The notes under the pieces were generated by a model, which saw only the letters and a list, made by a program, of their open reading frames with translations, did not search any database and had not been told where the DNA came from. The translations under genes were made by a program, and so were the position numbers. Shown here in pieces: positions 10,120 to 19,687 of a DNA stretch of 47,383 nt (within the stretch, counting starts at the first letter, position 1; every line of letters begins with the position of its first letter). The stretch spans positions 1-47,383 of the forward strand of contig DYDB01000001.1 of NCBI GenBank assembly GCA_020718085.1. Direction: 5' to 3'. The DNA comes from Micavibrio sp. (GTDB lineage Bacteria; Patescibacteriota; Minisyncoccia; Moranbacterales; GCA-2747515).

Positions 10120-10734
10120 ATGAGTGAAATCGCAAATAAATTGATTCATCGAGGATATTTAAAAACAGACAGTATTATTGATGCTTTTTCTGAGATTAAT
10201 CGTGCGGAATTTGTTCCGGATAAGTTTCGTGTTGCGGCATCTTCGGACATTCCGTTATCAATTGGACACGGTCAAATTTCACCGGAACCGTCGGTAATTT
10301 CTTTTATGTTGGAATTATTGCGTCCATCTCGTGGGCAAGATATTTTGGTTGTGGGATTCGGTGGTGGTTGGGTAATTGCAATGTTGAGTTTTATTGTTGG
10401 GGCAGAAGGTCGTGTGATATCTATAGATACGATCTCAGATCTGAAAGACGAAACGGAAAATAACATTAATAAGTTTAATTTTATTGCACGTGATCAGATA
10501 GTCACATTAAAATTGATCAAGGGATCGGAAGATATTTCACTTGAAGAAAAATATGACCGCATTATTGTGATCAATCCAGATCTATGGGTGATGTATGATT
10601 TTATGACTTTGTTGCGCACAGATGGCGTAATGGTTGCTCCAATTGACAACGTCATCTACTATTTCAATTATAAAGGTGAAGATGAAGAGAATGTTGAAGA
10701 GCGATTTGATAGCATGCGTTATTTGCCTGTTTAG
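10120..10734 (+). CDS. Protein-L-isoaspartate O-methyltransferase-like protein
   Basis: NRAEFVPDKFR, PLSIGHGQISPEPSVISFMLELL and a GFGGG SAM loop resemble PCMT. Confidence 0.75.
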   Translation: MSEIANKLIHRGYLKTDSIIDAFSEINRAEFVPDKFRVAASSDIPLSIGHGQISPEPSVISFMLELLRPSRGQDILVVGFGGGWVIAMLSFIVGAEGRVISIDTISDLKDETENNINKFNFIARDQIVTLKLIKGSEDISLEEKYDRIIVINPDLWVMYDFMTLLRTDGVMVAPIDNVIYYFNYKGEDEENVEERFDSMRYLPV

Positions 10735-10735
10735 T

Positions 10736-11752
10736 ATGAAAAATATGAAAAAATGGATTATTATATCAGTCGGAATATTTGTTGTGTGTATATTTTTCAT
10801 TCACACAAGAGTAAAAAATACTACATCTTTTAATGAAAATGATTTTCAGTTTACCGTGGAAAAAGGGGATGATATTGTGACCATTGGACAAAAACTTGCA
10901 GATGATGACCTGATCGCCAATCGATTCTATTTTTATTATTATGCATGGAAAAATAAACTGCGTGGGCAATTTAATGAAGGTGATTATATTATCGTCCCAC
11001 ATAGTAAAATTGCAGACATTGTGTATAAACTCACAACAAATGGGCAGGCTTTGATTGAAAAAGAACAAGAGATCAAAATACTTTTTCCTGAGGGATGGTC
11101 AATTATGAAAATGAAAGATCGGTTAAATGCAAATGGATTGCCGGGGGATGAATTCTCCAAGATCGCCCTTGATCCGCCGGGAGAATATTATCAAAAATAT
11201 AATTTTCTAAAACAAAGTGCTTCTCTCGAAGGATATTTGTTTCCGGACACATATTCATTTTTGCCGAGTGCGACAGCAGAAGATATTATTTTCATTATGC
11301 TCGAGAACTTTGACAAGAGGGTGGGCGATGAACGAAAAAGTTTAATTGCAACGCAAGATCGAACATTGCACGATGTGATCATATTTGCAAGTGTTATTGA
11401 GGGAGAAGTTCCTTTGAATGGTGATCGAGGGGTTGTTGCGGGAATTTTTGATAATCGTCTTCAGATCAACATGGCATTACAAAGTGATGCAACGATCGAT
11501 TATATCAAAGGCTATCCAGAAATTAAACATTCTCAAGAGGATATTGAAATTGAATCACCCTATAATACTTACAAAAATCCAGGTTTGCCGATTGGTCCAA
11601 TCAATAATCCTTCCTTGGCCTCAATTGATGCGGCGATTGCACCGACAAAAACAGATTATATGTATTTTCTCAACAATCCTCAAACGGGTGAGACAATTTT
11701 TTCCAAAACATTTGAAGAACATGTCACAAACAAGCAATTGAATGGTTTATAA
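10736..11752 (+). CDS. mltG: Endolytic transglycosylase MltG (YceG-like)
   Basis: N-terminal TM; LEGYLFPDTYSF, ASVIEGEVPLNGDRGVVAGIFDNRLQINMALQSDATIDY, PGLPIGPINNPSLASIDAAIAP. Start moved from 10634 to the ATG after the pcm-like stop. Confidence 0.93.
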   Translation: MKNMKKWIIISVGIFVVCIFFIHTRVKNTTSFNENDFQFTVEKGDDIVTIGQKLADDDLIANRFYFYYYAWKNKLRGQFNEGDYIIVPHSKIADIVYKLTTNGQALIEKEQEIKILFPEGWSIMKMKDRLNANGLPGDEFSKIALDPPGEYYQKYNFLKQSASLEGYLFPDTYSFLPSATAEDIIFIMLENFDKRVGDERKSLIATQDRTLHDVIIFASVIEGEVPLNGDRGVVAGIFDNRLQINMALQSDATIDYIKGYPEIKHSQEDIEIESPYNTYKNPGLPIGPINNPSLASIDAAIAPTKTDYMYFLNNPQTGETIFSKTFEEHVTNKQLNGL

Positions 11753-11765
11753 AAACGAATAAATC

Positions 11766-11803
11766 AAAAAAAGTGAAGCAAAAATCATTGCTTCACTTTT
11801 TTA
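11766..11803. terminator. Bidirectional terminator between convergent genes
   Basis: AAAAAAGTGAAGCAA / TTGCTTCACTTTTTT with 6-nt loop. Confidence 0.85.
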
Positions 11804-11812
11804 GTTTTTTCA

Positions 11813-12406
11813 TTAAAGAGGTAGGGTATAATTGATCGCTTGACTGATTTTCTTATCCCAAGTTGTAGTGTTGATGTCAAATGTAACTACATCAAGTAGA
11901 TCTTTGTATTTAAGCTTGCTGTTTTTCAAAGCATATTCATATACTTCTTTGGTTACCTTTACGTCATCACGACAATATTTTTCGATCTTATCGATTTTAC
12001 CTTCCTTCCACCATTCAATTGCTTGAAGTCCGTGTCCACTTTTTCCAACCCCGACTGTTGCCTCGGCAATGTTGTCGAGTCGAATGCTGCGTCCGACTAC
12101 TTTTTTGATTTCTGCCATAAGATCCAAGCTGCCAACTGCAGTGAGATCTCCCGGATAATATTTATTGAGAAGTGGAATATCAAAGTGATCCGAATTATAT
12201 CCAATGATCATGTCGGTTTCTTCAAGGATCGGCCATAAATTAGGCAGATCTTTTTCCATGAATGTGAGATATTGATCAGTTTTATAGTCATAAATAACAA
12301 GGAGTGAGAGATCAAGCTTTGCCGGATCATTTGAACCAACCTCCTGAAATGTATTCTTGGTTTCGATGTCGAGTACGATTTTCCTCATATCTTTTTTTAA
12401 ATGCAA
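11813..12406 (-). CDS. RNase H-like 3'-5' exonuclease domain protein
   Basis: IVLDIETKNTF, IIGYNSDHFDIPLL, KIEKYCRDDVKVTKEVYEYA: DEDD exonuclease pattern. Confidence 0.8.
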   Translation of the reverse strand: MHLKKDMRKIVLDIETKNTFQEVGSNDPAKLDLSLLVIYDYKTDQYLTFMEKDLPNLWPILEETDMIIGYNSDHFDIPLLNKYYPGDLTAVGSLDLMAEIKKVVGRSIRLDNIAEATVGVGKSGHGLQAIEWWKEGKIDKIEKYCRDDVKVTKEVYEYALKNSKLKYKDLLDVVTFDINTTTWDKKISQAINYTLPL

Positions 12407-12496
12407 TAGGGCTATTTTACCATGTGTAAAAAAGTGTTACAATAGTCTGGAAGCCTGTTTTTGGGGAAACAGACGTGTTTGGTTTTATCAAATTAT

Positions 12497-13291
12497 ATGA
12501 AAAGCATATTTATTCGGCTTGGGGCAGTCCTCATCTTTTGTCTCGTGGTTGTGTCTTGGTACATTATACCAGATCAATTTTTTGTGGAATATTCTGATGC
12601 TTTAATTGTGGCAGAGCGAGAAAAGCAAAAAAATGATATTGTCCAAGTTCAAGAGAAATCTGTGGTAAAGTATGAAGATGAAAAAAATGAGGAAGAATCG
12701 GCAGAGCTCAAGGAATCAATAAAACAATCCGTTCCCTTTACTTCACAGGCACCGCACGCACAATGGGAGGATACACGATTTCAGGACGCATGTGAAGAAG
12801 CATCAATGATCATGGCGTATGCATGGATCACAGATAATAGCAGTATTTCAAAAAATGATGCAGAAGAAGAAATGGAAAAACTTTTTTCTTTCGAAGATGA
12901 AAAATTAAAAGGCGGTATTGACACGTCAGTAGATGATACAGCATTAATCTTTCAAGAATATTATGATCATCCTGCAGAAGTGCATTATGACGTGACTATG
13001 GAAGATATTTACAATTTTCTTGCACAAAATGCTATTGTGATCGTGCCAACAAATGGCAAAATGCTCTCTAACCCAAATTTCTCAAATGGAGGACCAGATC
13101 GTCACATGCTTGTAATTATAGGATACGATAAAAAAAGTAAAGAATTTATCACGAATGATCCTGGTACGCGATTAGGTCGGGGATATAAATATAAAGATAG
13201 CACACTTTATAATGCCATTCGTGATTATAAAACAGGAACAAAAGAAGAAATATCTGGTGGAAACAAAAATGTGATCGTGATCAAAAAGTAA
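12497..13291 (+). CDS. C39-family cysteine peptidase-like secreted/membrane protein
   Basis: N-terminal TM; VPFTSQAPHAQWEDTRFQDACEEASMIMAYAWI and DRHMLVIIGYDKKSKEFITNDPGT fit the Peptidase_C39_2 pattern. Confidence 0.85.
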   Translation: MKSIFIRLGAVLIFCLVVVSWYIIPDQFFVEYSDALIVAEREKQKNDIVQVQEKSVVKYEDEKNEEESAELKESIKQSVPFTSQAPHAQWEDTRFQDACEEASMIMAYAWITDNSSISKNDAEEEMEKLFSFEDEKLKGGIDTSVDDTALIFQEYYDHPAEVHYDVTMEDIYNFLAQNAIVIVPTNGKMLSNPNFSNGGPDRHMLVIIGYDKKSKEFITNDPGTRLGRGYKYKDSTLYNAIRDYKTGTKEEISGGNKNVIVIKK

Positions 13292-13296
13292 AAAAT

Positions 13297-13812
13297 ATGA
13301 AAAAATATCTTTCTGTAGCAATAGTGATCTTATTAATCGTGATTGCTGATCATTTTAATGTGTCTCTTACGGATAATTCGCAAGAAGATGTAAAAAAAGT
13401 TTCTCAAAAACAAGGGGGAGAGCAAGCTCGTGTTTCACACATTGTTGATGGAGACACGTGTGATCTTAGCACGGGAGAGAGGATACGATTGATCGGTATA
13501 GATACACCGGAGCGGGGCAGATTATTTTATAAAGAAGCAACGCAACATCTTGCTGAGTTGATCCTTGATAAAGATGTTATTTTGATAAAGGATGTGTCTG
13601 AGACAGATCGCTATGGGCGATTGTTGCGACATGTGTATGTCGGAGGTGAGTGGATCAACAAAAAAATGATTGAAGATGGTTATGCGCGATTAGTCACTTA
13701 TCCGCCGGATGTTTTGCATGTGGAAGAATTTCAAGAGGTGGAGTTACAAGCTCGTATAAGAAAAAATGGTATATGGTCATTAGATGAAGAAAAAGTATAT
13801 GGAAAAAAATGA
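13297..13812 (+). CDS. Thermonuclease (SNase) family nuclease
   Basis: Signal/TM; VSHIVDGDTCDLSTGERIRLIGIDTPER, DRYGRLLRHVYVGGEWINKKMIEDGYARL. Confidence 0.93.
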   Translation: MKKYLSVAIVILLIVIADHFNVSLTDNSQEDVKKVSQKQGGEQARVSHIVDGDTCDLSTGERIRLIGIDTPERGRLFYKEATQHLAELILDKDVILIKDVSETDRYGRLLRHVYVGGEWINKKMIEDGYARLVTYPPDVLHVEEFQEVELQARIRKNGIWSLDEEKVYGKK

Positions 13813-14686
13813 TGTGAAATGTGCACAAAAAAATATTATGGCGTGGTATAGATCGTGTGGACGACATGATCTGCCGTGGCGTAAAACAATGGATATATAT
13901 CATATTGCGGTATCTGAAATTATGCTACAGCAAACGAATGTGCCAAAAGTCATTGAAAAATACATTTCTTTTATTGAAAGGTTTCCAACAATCGAAAGTC
14001 TTGCAAAATCGCAACAGAAAGATGTGATCATGCAGTGGCAAGGGCTTGGTTATAATCGACGAGCGATCTATTTGCATAAAATGGCGCAAAGTGTACAAAA
14101 TGATTTTGGGGGATTTTTTCCGGAAGACCCAAATATATTAATTAGCCTGATTGGTTTTGGTCCATATACCAGTCGATCCATTCCTATTTTTGCACGTAAC
14201 TGTGATATTGCGGCTTGTGATGTGAACATCGCACGAATTATGCGTCGTGTGCACAAAGTGAACGATGCATCTGAAAAACAGGTGATTTTTTGGACAGAAG
14301 AATTACTTTATCATGGGCATTCACGAGATTGGCACAACGCTCTTATGGATTTTGCATCAATTATTTGTACAAAACGATCACCTCAGTGTGAGATGTGCCC
14401 AATAAAAAAACAATGTCTTTCTTTCCCTGACCCACAAGATGCAAAAAAAATCTTACGTACAGAAGTTGGTCGCAGTGAGCACGGTAAGCATATTCCACGA
14501 AGAATATTTCGTGGACGTATCATAGAATATCTGCGAACACACAAGGGAACAACAGATCAAATAGGCAATGTGATCAAAAAAGATTGGCAAAGCACAAAGG
14601 ATCGTGTATGGTGTGAAAGTGTATTGAAAGGATTGAAAAAAGATCATATGATCGTATGTGAGGACGGTGTGTGGTTGTTAAAATGA
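13799..14686 (+). CDS. mutY: A/G-specific adenine glycosylase-like (MutY/EndoIII family)
   Basis: LPWRKTMDIYHIAVSEIMLQQTNVPKV, WQGLGYNRRAIYLHKMA, LIGFGPYTSRSI, CTKRSPQCEMCPIKKQC Fe-S ligands. Alternative start 13784. Confidence 0.88.
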   Translation: MEKNDVKCAQKNIMAWYRSCGRHDLPWRKTMDIYHIAVSEIMLQQTNVPKVIEKYISFIERFPTIESLAKSQQKDVIMQWQGLGYNRRAIYLHKMAQSVQNDFGGFFPEDPNILISLIGFGPYTSRSIPIFARNCDIAACDVNIARIMRRVHKVNDASEKQVIFWTEELLYHGHSRDWHNALMDFASIICTKRSPQCEMCPIKKQCLSFPDPQDAKKILRTEVGRSEHGKHIPRRIFRGRIIEYLRTHKGTTDQIGNVIKKDWQSTKDRVWCESVLKGLKKDHMIVCEDGVWLLK

Positions 14687-14703
14687 AGTATAAGTATATA
14701 TTT

Positions 14704-15666
14704 ATGGTAAAAGAAATCATAGTGGTATCTCCTCGAGGTTTTTGTGCGGGAGTTGCCAGATCAATTAGGGTTGTGGAAGACTGTTTGAAACTTTTTGGTG
14801 CACCAATTTATGTAAAACATGCCATTGTGCACAATAAAACAGTTGTGAATGATCTTGCAGAAAAAGGTGTGATCACAGTGGAAAATGTTGAAGATATCCC
14901 GGAAGGGGCAATTGCTGTTTTTAGTGCGCACGGATCACCTCCAAATCACTATGAAGAGGCAAAAAAAAGAAATATTCGTGTAATTGATGCGACGTGTCCA
15001 CTGGTTACAAAAGTGCATATGGAAATTAACCAATATATAAAGAATGGGTATAGAATTATTTATATTGGACATAAAGGCCATGTAGAAGGACTCGGTGTGA
15101 TTGGTGAAGCAAAAAAATATGGTATTGATATCCCTATAATCGAAAATGTTGAAGATGCAAAAAAGATCTTATGTGGTCCGGATGAAAAAATTGCATGTTT
15201 GACACAGACCACTCTTAGTGTAGATGAGACAGAAGAAATTATTGGAGCATTGAAAGAATCGTGTGCGCAGATCGTTGAGCCTCCAGCGAGAGATATCTGT
15301 TATGCCACAACAAATAGACAAGCTGCAATTCGACATACTGCGCCGATGGTAGATGTAATGTTGATCGTCGGCTCACAAACATCATCAAACTCCAATCGTT
15401 TGCGAGAAGTAGCGCAACAGAGCGGATGCCACGCATACCTGATTGACTCTGTGGAGGAAATTCAAAAAAAATGGCTCGCAGATGTGAAAACAGTTGGCGT
15501 GAGTGCCGGTGCGAGTGCGCCAGAATATAAGGTGCAAGAGATCATTGATCATTTCAAAAGGGAAGGTGCACATATAAGATATGCTGATGTGATGAAGGAA
15601 AATTTAGCTTTTACTGAGCCGATCGAACTGTCAAAGGCAAAAAAGGACGCGAAGGTTAACATATAA
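14704..15666 (+). CDS. ispH: 4-hydroxy-3-methylbut-2-enyl diphosphate reductase
   Basis: SPRGFCAGVARSIRVVE, VKHAIVHNKTVVNDL, FSAHGSPP, DATCPLVTKVH, TSSNSNRL, VGVSAGASAPEYKV. Confidence 0.95.
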   Translation: MVKEIIVVSPRGFCAGVARSIRVVEDCLKLFGAPIYVKHAIVHNKTVVNDLAEKGVITVENVEDIPEGAIAVFSAHGSPPNHYEEAKKRNIRVIDATCPLVTKVHMEINQYIKNGYRIIYIGHKGHVEGLGVIGEAKKYGIDIPIIENVEDAKKILCGPDEKIACLTQTTLSVDETEEIIGALKESCAQIVEPPARDICYATTNRQAAIRHTAPMVDVMLIVGSQTSSNSNRLREVAQQSGCHAYLIDSVEEIQKKWLADVKTVGVSAGASAPEYKVQEIIDHFKREGAHIRYADVMKENLAFTEPIELSKAKKDAKVNI

Positions 15667-15705
15667 AGTGTCATGCATTTCAAGGGGAAAAAGTTGTGCA
15701 GCGGC

Positions 15706-15734
15706 TTACAAATATGAATGAGCTGTTGTATAAT
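15706..15734 (+). promoter_or_regulatory. Putative sigma70-type promoter
   Basis: TTACAA - 17 nt - TATAAT upstream of the M50 protease gene. Confidence 0.6.
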
Positions 15735-15765
15735 GAGAGAGTCAATGTCTTAGATTGGTATATTT

Positions 15766-16467
15766 ATGGAACAAATTTTTTTGATTATTTTTTATTTGGT
15801 CACCTTGATCTATAGTATCATCTTGCATGAAGTATCGCATGGTGTTGTTGCGCTATGGTTGGGTGATCGAACTGCAAAGTATGCAGGAAGGCTTTCTTTA
15901 GAGCCGATGAGACACATTGATTGGATGGGATCGGTTTTTTTACCGCTTGTTATGATGTTAACTGCCGGGTTCGCCTTTGGTTGGGCAAAACCGGTGCCAT
16001 ATAATCCATATAATTTACGATGGAAGAAATGGGGTGAGGTTGTCGTTGCTTTCTCTGGCCCTATAACCAACTACGCTTTGGCATTTTTTGCAGCAGGTAT
16101 TGGAGCTTTGGTGAATGTGCCAATTGAAAAAAAAGTTATCATCTTTAATCACCTAATGCAGCGTGAGTGGACGGGATTAATGAACAATGTTGTAGGCTCA
16201 CCTATGTCGGTACTCTATACGATTTGCGTCATGATCATTTTTTGGAATGTGCTTTTGGGAACATTCAATTTAATTCCTGTGCCACCTCTTGATGGATCGA
16301 AATTGGCCTATGCCTTTTTTCGCATAAAAGCAGAAACGCAATACTTTTTGGAGCAATGGGGATTTTTAATTATTTTGGCAATATTGTTCATTCCTCCATT
16401 TGGCTTTATTTTCACAGGTGTGGTATATAACATTTTAAATGTATTCAGAATAATCTCTTTTTCATAA
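15766..16467 (+). CDS. Site-2 protease family (M50) membrane metalloprotease
   Basis: HEVSHGVVALWLGDRTAKYAGRLSLEPMRHID, FGWAKPVPYNPYN, FNLIPVPPLDGSK. Confidence 0.92.
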   Translation: MEQIFLIIFYLVTLIYSIILHEVSHGVVALWLGDRTAKYAGRLSLEPMRHIDWMGSVFLPLVMMLTAGFAFGWAKPVPYNPYNLRWKKWGEVVVAFSGPITNYALAFFAAGIGALVNVPIEKKVIIFNHLMQREWTGLMNNVVGSPMSVLYTICVMIIFWNVLLGTFNLIPVPPLDGSKLAYAFFRIKAETQYFLEQWGFLIILAILFIPPFGFIFTGVVYNILNVFRIISFS

Positions 16468-16477
16468 AAATAAAAAT

Positions 16478-18028
16478 ATGCATGACATTTTGATCAAAAA
16501 CGGTTTTGTTGTCGATGGTACCGGCAGTAAGGGTGAAAAAAAGGATATTGCGATCAATAACGATGTGATCACTGAAATGGGGGATCTGTCTGGTGACCCG
16601 GCAAAAGAGGTGATCGATGCAGAAGGATTGGTCATTGCACCAGGTTTTATTGATATTTCAAATCGATCAGATACGCGATGGCGTCTATTTGTTGATCCAC
16701 AAATGGAGAGTATGTTATATCAAGGAGTTACAACCATCATTGGTGGGAACTCCGGCACGTCATTGGCGCCTATTTATAACGAGGAAATGATGCAATCTTT
16801 GCGTAAATGGTATGATGTGAAGAGCATAAATATTGATTGGCAAAGCGTGTCGGACTTTCTTTCTATTATAGAAAAAAAGAATCTCGCTTTAAATTTTGGT
16901 ACATTTGTGGGTTACGGTACATTACGCAGGGGACTGACTGGTGATGTATCACGTGCGCTTACCGCAACGGAATTTATGTCGATCAAAAAACACATTACTG
17001 AAAGTTTAGATCAAGGTGCCTTTGGTGTATCTACAGGACTAATCTATTCTCACGAAAGGAAAGTGACGAAAGAGGAATTACACATGATTGGCGAACTGGT
17101 CAAAAAAAATAAAGGGTTATTTGTGGCTCATTTAAGAGATGAAGGAGATCGTGTGATCGAAGCTGTGGATGAGATCTTGGAGATGCAGGAGAAAACGCAC
17201 GCGCGTACGCATATTTCTCATCTGAAAGTAATGCAGAAGCACAATTGGCCATCCATGGTCAAAATAATTGATCGTATTGCAAAAACATCGGTAACGTTTG
17301 ATATTTACCCATACACATTTTCAGCAACTGTTTTGTATACATTTTTACCGGAATGGGTTAGTGAGGGTGGACGACGCATGATGCTGGAGAGATTGCGCAA
17401 TAAAAAAATACGCGAGCGAGTTGTTATGGAAATGACTAAGGGATACGATCTGTCACGCGCAGTTGTTGCTGAAACACAGCGGTCGCACTATTATTGTGGA
17501 AAAACATTTCAAGAAATATCCAAAAAACAAGGCAATAGCATCAACGATGCTGTTTTGGATGTTCTGCTTGCGTCAGATGGCCAGGTTGTTGTTTTTTGTG
17601 AGAGCATGAGTGAAGAAAATATTGTGCGTGGTATTCAAAGTGAAAATTCTGTGATCTCATCGAATGGCGCGGGCTTGACGATTGCAAAAAGAAATGAGAA
17701 CATGGAGCATCCGCGGTCATTTGGAGCATTTCCTCGTGTATTCGCACGTTATGTAAAACAACAAAAAATTTGTGATATGGAAACCATGATCCACAAATGC
17801 ACACAGAAAGTTGCTCAAGAACTTGGCATTATTGATCGTGGTGTTATTGCAAATAATATGAAAGCGGATATTGTCATTTTTGATCCAGAACAATTTTCCG
17901 ATTGTATGGAACAGGGATATGAATATCGCTATGCACAGGGCGTGCGTTGGCTTGTTGTGAATGGACAAATAACAGTCAAATATGGTAAATATACAGGAGT
18001 ACGTTCCGGTGAAGTAATTAGAAAGTAA
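16478..18028 (+). CDS. D-aminoacylase / N-acyl-D-amino-acid deacylase-like amidohydrolase family protein (metal site degenerate)
   Basis: Full-length family match (VIAPGFID, QGVTTIIGGNSGTSLAPI, FVAHLRDEGDRVIEAVDE, THISHLKVMQ, HPRSFGAFPRVFARYV), with substitutions at metal-ligand positions. Confidence 0.85.
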   Translation: MHDILIKNGFVVDGTGSKGEKKDIAINNDVITEMGDLSGDPAKEVIDAEGLVIAPGFIDISNRSDTRWRLFVDPQMESMLYQGVTTIIGGNSGTSLAPIYNEEMMQSLRKWYDVKSINIDWQSVSDFLSIIEKKNLALNFGTFVGYGTLRRGLTGDVSRALTATEFMSIKKHITESLDQGAFGVSTGLIYSHERKVTKEELHMIGELVKKNKGLFVAHLRDEGDRVIEAVDEILEMQEKTHARTHISHLKVMQKHNWPSMVKIIDRIAKTSVTFDIYPYTFSATVLYTFLPEWVSEGGRRMMLERLRNKKIRERVVMEMTKGYDLSRAVVAETQRSHYYCGKTFQEISKKQGNSINDAVLDVLLASDGQVVVFCESMSEENIVRGIQSENSVISSNGAGLTIAKRNENMEHPRSFGAFPRVFARYVKQQKICDMETMIHKCTQKVAQELGIIDRGVIANNMKADIVIFDPEQFSDCMEQGYEYRYAQGVRWLVVNGQITVKYGKYTGVRSGEVIRK

Positions 18029-18032
18029 ATTT

Positions 18033-19430
18033 ATGGATGCAAAGTGGTTTAAAGGAAAAAGAGTGACGGTTTTCGGTATTGGGCTACTTGGTGGTGGTGT
18101 AGGCACAATTCGTTTTCTTGTGGAAAATGGTGCACGTGTGATTGCCACAGATATTAAAAACAAGGAGCAACTTGCACATTCCTTGGAACAAATGAAGGAT
18201 TTGAAAAATGTGGAATATGTTCTAGGGCAACATCGGCGGGAGGATTTTACGAAAGTTGATATGGTGATCAAGACACCTCAGGCACAATGGACAAATAAAC
18301 ATATTGCACTTGCCATTAAAGAAGGTATCCCTGTAGAAGTTGATTCGAGTTTGTTTTTTAAATTATGCAAAGTGCCGATCATTGGCATTACGGGCACCAA
18401 GGGAAAAACTACTACGTCAAATTTGATCCATCATATTTTAAAAAAGGCAAATAAAAATCCGATCAAAATTGGTATTGGACAAATGCCGGTTCTTGATCGT
18501 TTGAAATTGATCAAAAAAAATTCTGTCGTGATATTTGAATTGTCGAGTTGGCGATTGTCCGGTCTAACGAAAGCACATATGAGTCCGCATATTGGAGTTT
18601 TTACAAATTTCTTTCCGGATCATATGAATTATTATCGCACCATGGATGAATATTTATTTGATAAGAAGAATATTTTTGTGCATCAGAAACCGAAGGATTG
18701 GTTTATTTGCAACAGGGATGATGCAACCGTTGGCGCACTCTGTCGTGAAGCAAAGGGAAATATGATGATGATTGCATCACAGCATATCTCGGATGGTCGT
18801 AGTGTATTTTGCGAAAATGGGGAGATCTATATTAATGATGGAATTGATATTTCTGCAGTGATGTCTGTAAAAGAGAATCCATTGCGCGGAACACATAATA
18901 CTAATAATGTAATGTGTGCAATGGCCGCCGCTTTTGCATACGGGGTTTCTCCAAAGGCAATTGTAGCTGGTGTAAAAAGTTTTCGTGGAGTGCCGCATCG
19001 TTTAGAATTGGTAGATGAAAAAAAAGGTGTGAAATATTATAATGACACTGCAGCCACTAATCCTCAGTCTGCCATTGCGGCACTTCAATCCTTTACTGAA
19101 CCAATTATTTTAATCGCTGGTGGAGCAGATAAAAATTTGAATTACGAGAAGTTCGCAAAAGAGATCGTGAATGTGGTCAAAGGTGTAGTTTTTATCAAGG
19201 GTGACGCTACAGATAAAATTGTGCGATTGATCAAAAAGGAGCTGGGGAAGGATCAAGAAAAAATCGCATTTGAGATCGTGGATGCAATGGATAAGGCAGT
19301 TGAAATTGCATCGCTGGGTGCACAAAAAGGTGACGTTGTGCTTTTATCGCCAGGAGCAGCGAGTTTTGGTGTTTTTGCAAATGAATTTGATCGAGGTAAT
19401 CAATTTAGATCATGCGTGTTATCATTGTGA
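18033..19430 (+). CDS. murD: UDP-N-acetylmuramoylalanine--D-glutamate ligase
   Basis: IIGITGTKGKTTTSNLI, FELSSWRL, NFFPDHMNYY, YYNDTAATNPQSAIAAL, LLSPGAASFGVFANEFDRGNQF. Confidence 0.94.
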   Translation: MDAKWFKGKRVTVFGIGLLGGGVGTIRFLVENGARVIATDIKNKEQLAHSLEQMKDLKNVEYVLGQHRREDFTKVDMVIKTPQAQWTNKHIALAIKEGIPVEVDSSLFFKLCKVPIIGITGTKGKTTTSNLIHHILKKANKNPIKIGIGQMPVLDRLKLIKKNSVVIFELSSWRLSGLTKAHMSPHIGVFTNFFPDHMNYYRTMDEYLFDKKNIFVHQKPKDWFICNRDDATVGALCREAKGNMMMIASQHISDGRSVFCENGEIYINDGIDISAVMSVKENPLRGTHNTNNVMCAMAAAFAYGVSPKAIVAGVKSFRGVPHRLELVDEKKGVKYYNDTAATNPQSAIAALQSFTEPIILIAGGADKNLNYEKFAKEIVNVVKGVVFIKGDATDKIVRLIKKELGKDQEKIAFEIVDAMDKAVEIASLGAQKGDVVLLSPGAASFGVFANEFDRGNQFRSCVLSL

Positions 19431-19464
19431 GATAAACAGGGGATTTTGAGAGTAATATAGACCC

Positions 19465-19493
19465 TTGCGTTATTTTGTGTTTTTTGATACAAT
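19465..19493 (+). promoter_or_regulatory. Putative promoter of the tRNA-Ala/tRNA-Ile region
   Basis: TTGCGT - 17 nt - TACAAT. Confidence 0.5.
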
Positions 19494-19538
19494 CGTTATT
19501 GTGATATAAAATCACAAGGTTACATAAGGAAACTTTAT

Positions 19539-19611
19539 GGGCCGGTAGCTCATCTGGTAGAGCGCCTCACTTGCACTGAGGAGGTGGCGGGTTCGAGTCC
19601 TGTCCGGTCCA
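19539..19611 (+). tRNA. tRNA-Ala (TGC)
   Basis: Cloverleaf fits: GGGCCGG acceptor, CCTCA-CTTGCAC-TGAGG anticodon arm, GCGGGTTCGAGTCCTGT T-arm. Confidence 0.95.
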
Positions 19612-19621
19612 CAATACGGAA

Positions 19622-19684
19622 AAAAAGTTAAAAGGAAAAAGTTTATAAAGTAGTGCACTTTCAACTTTTTTCTTTTAACTTTTC
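19622..19684 (+). repeat. Long inverted repeat between tRNA-Ala and the tRNA-Ile region
   Basis: AAAAGTTAAAAGGAAAAAGTT ... AACTTTTTTCTTTTAACTTTT, about 21 bp with one G-T pair; inner AAAGT/ACTTT. Confidence 0.8.
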
Positions 19685-19687
19685 GCT

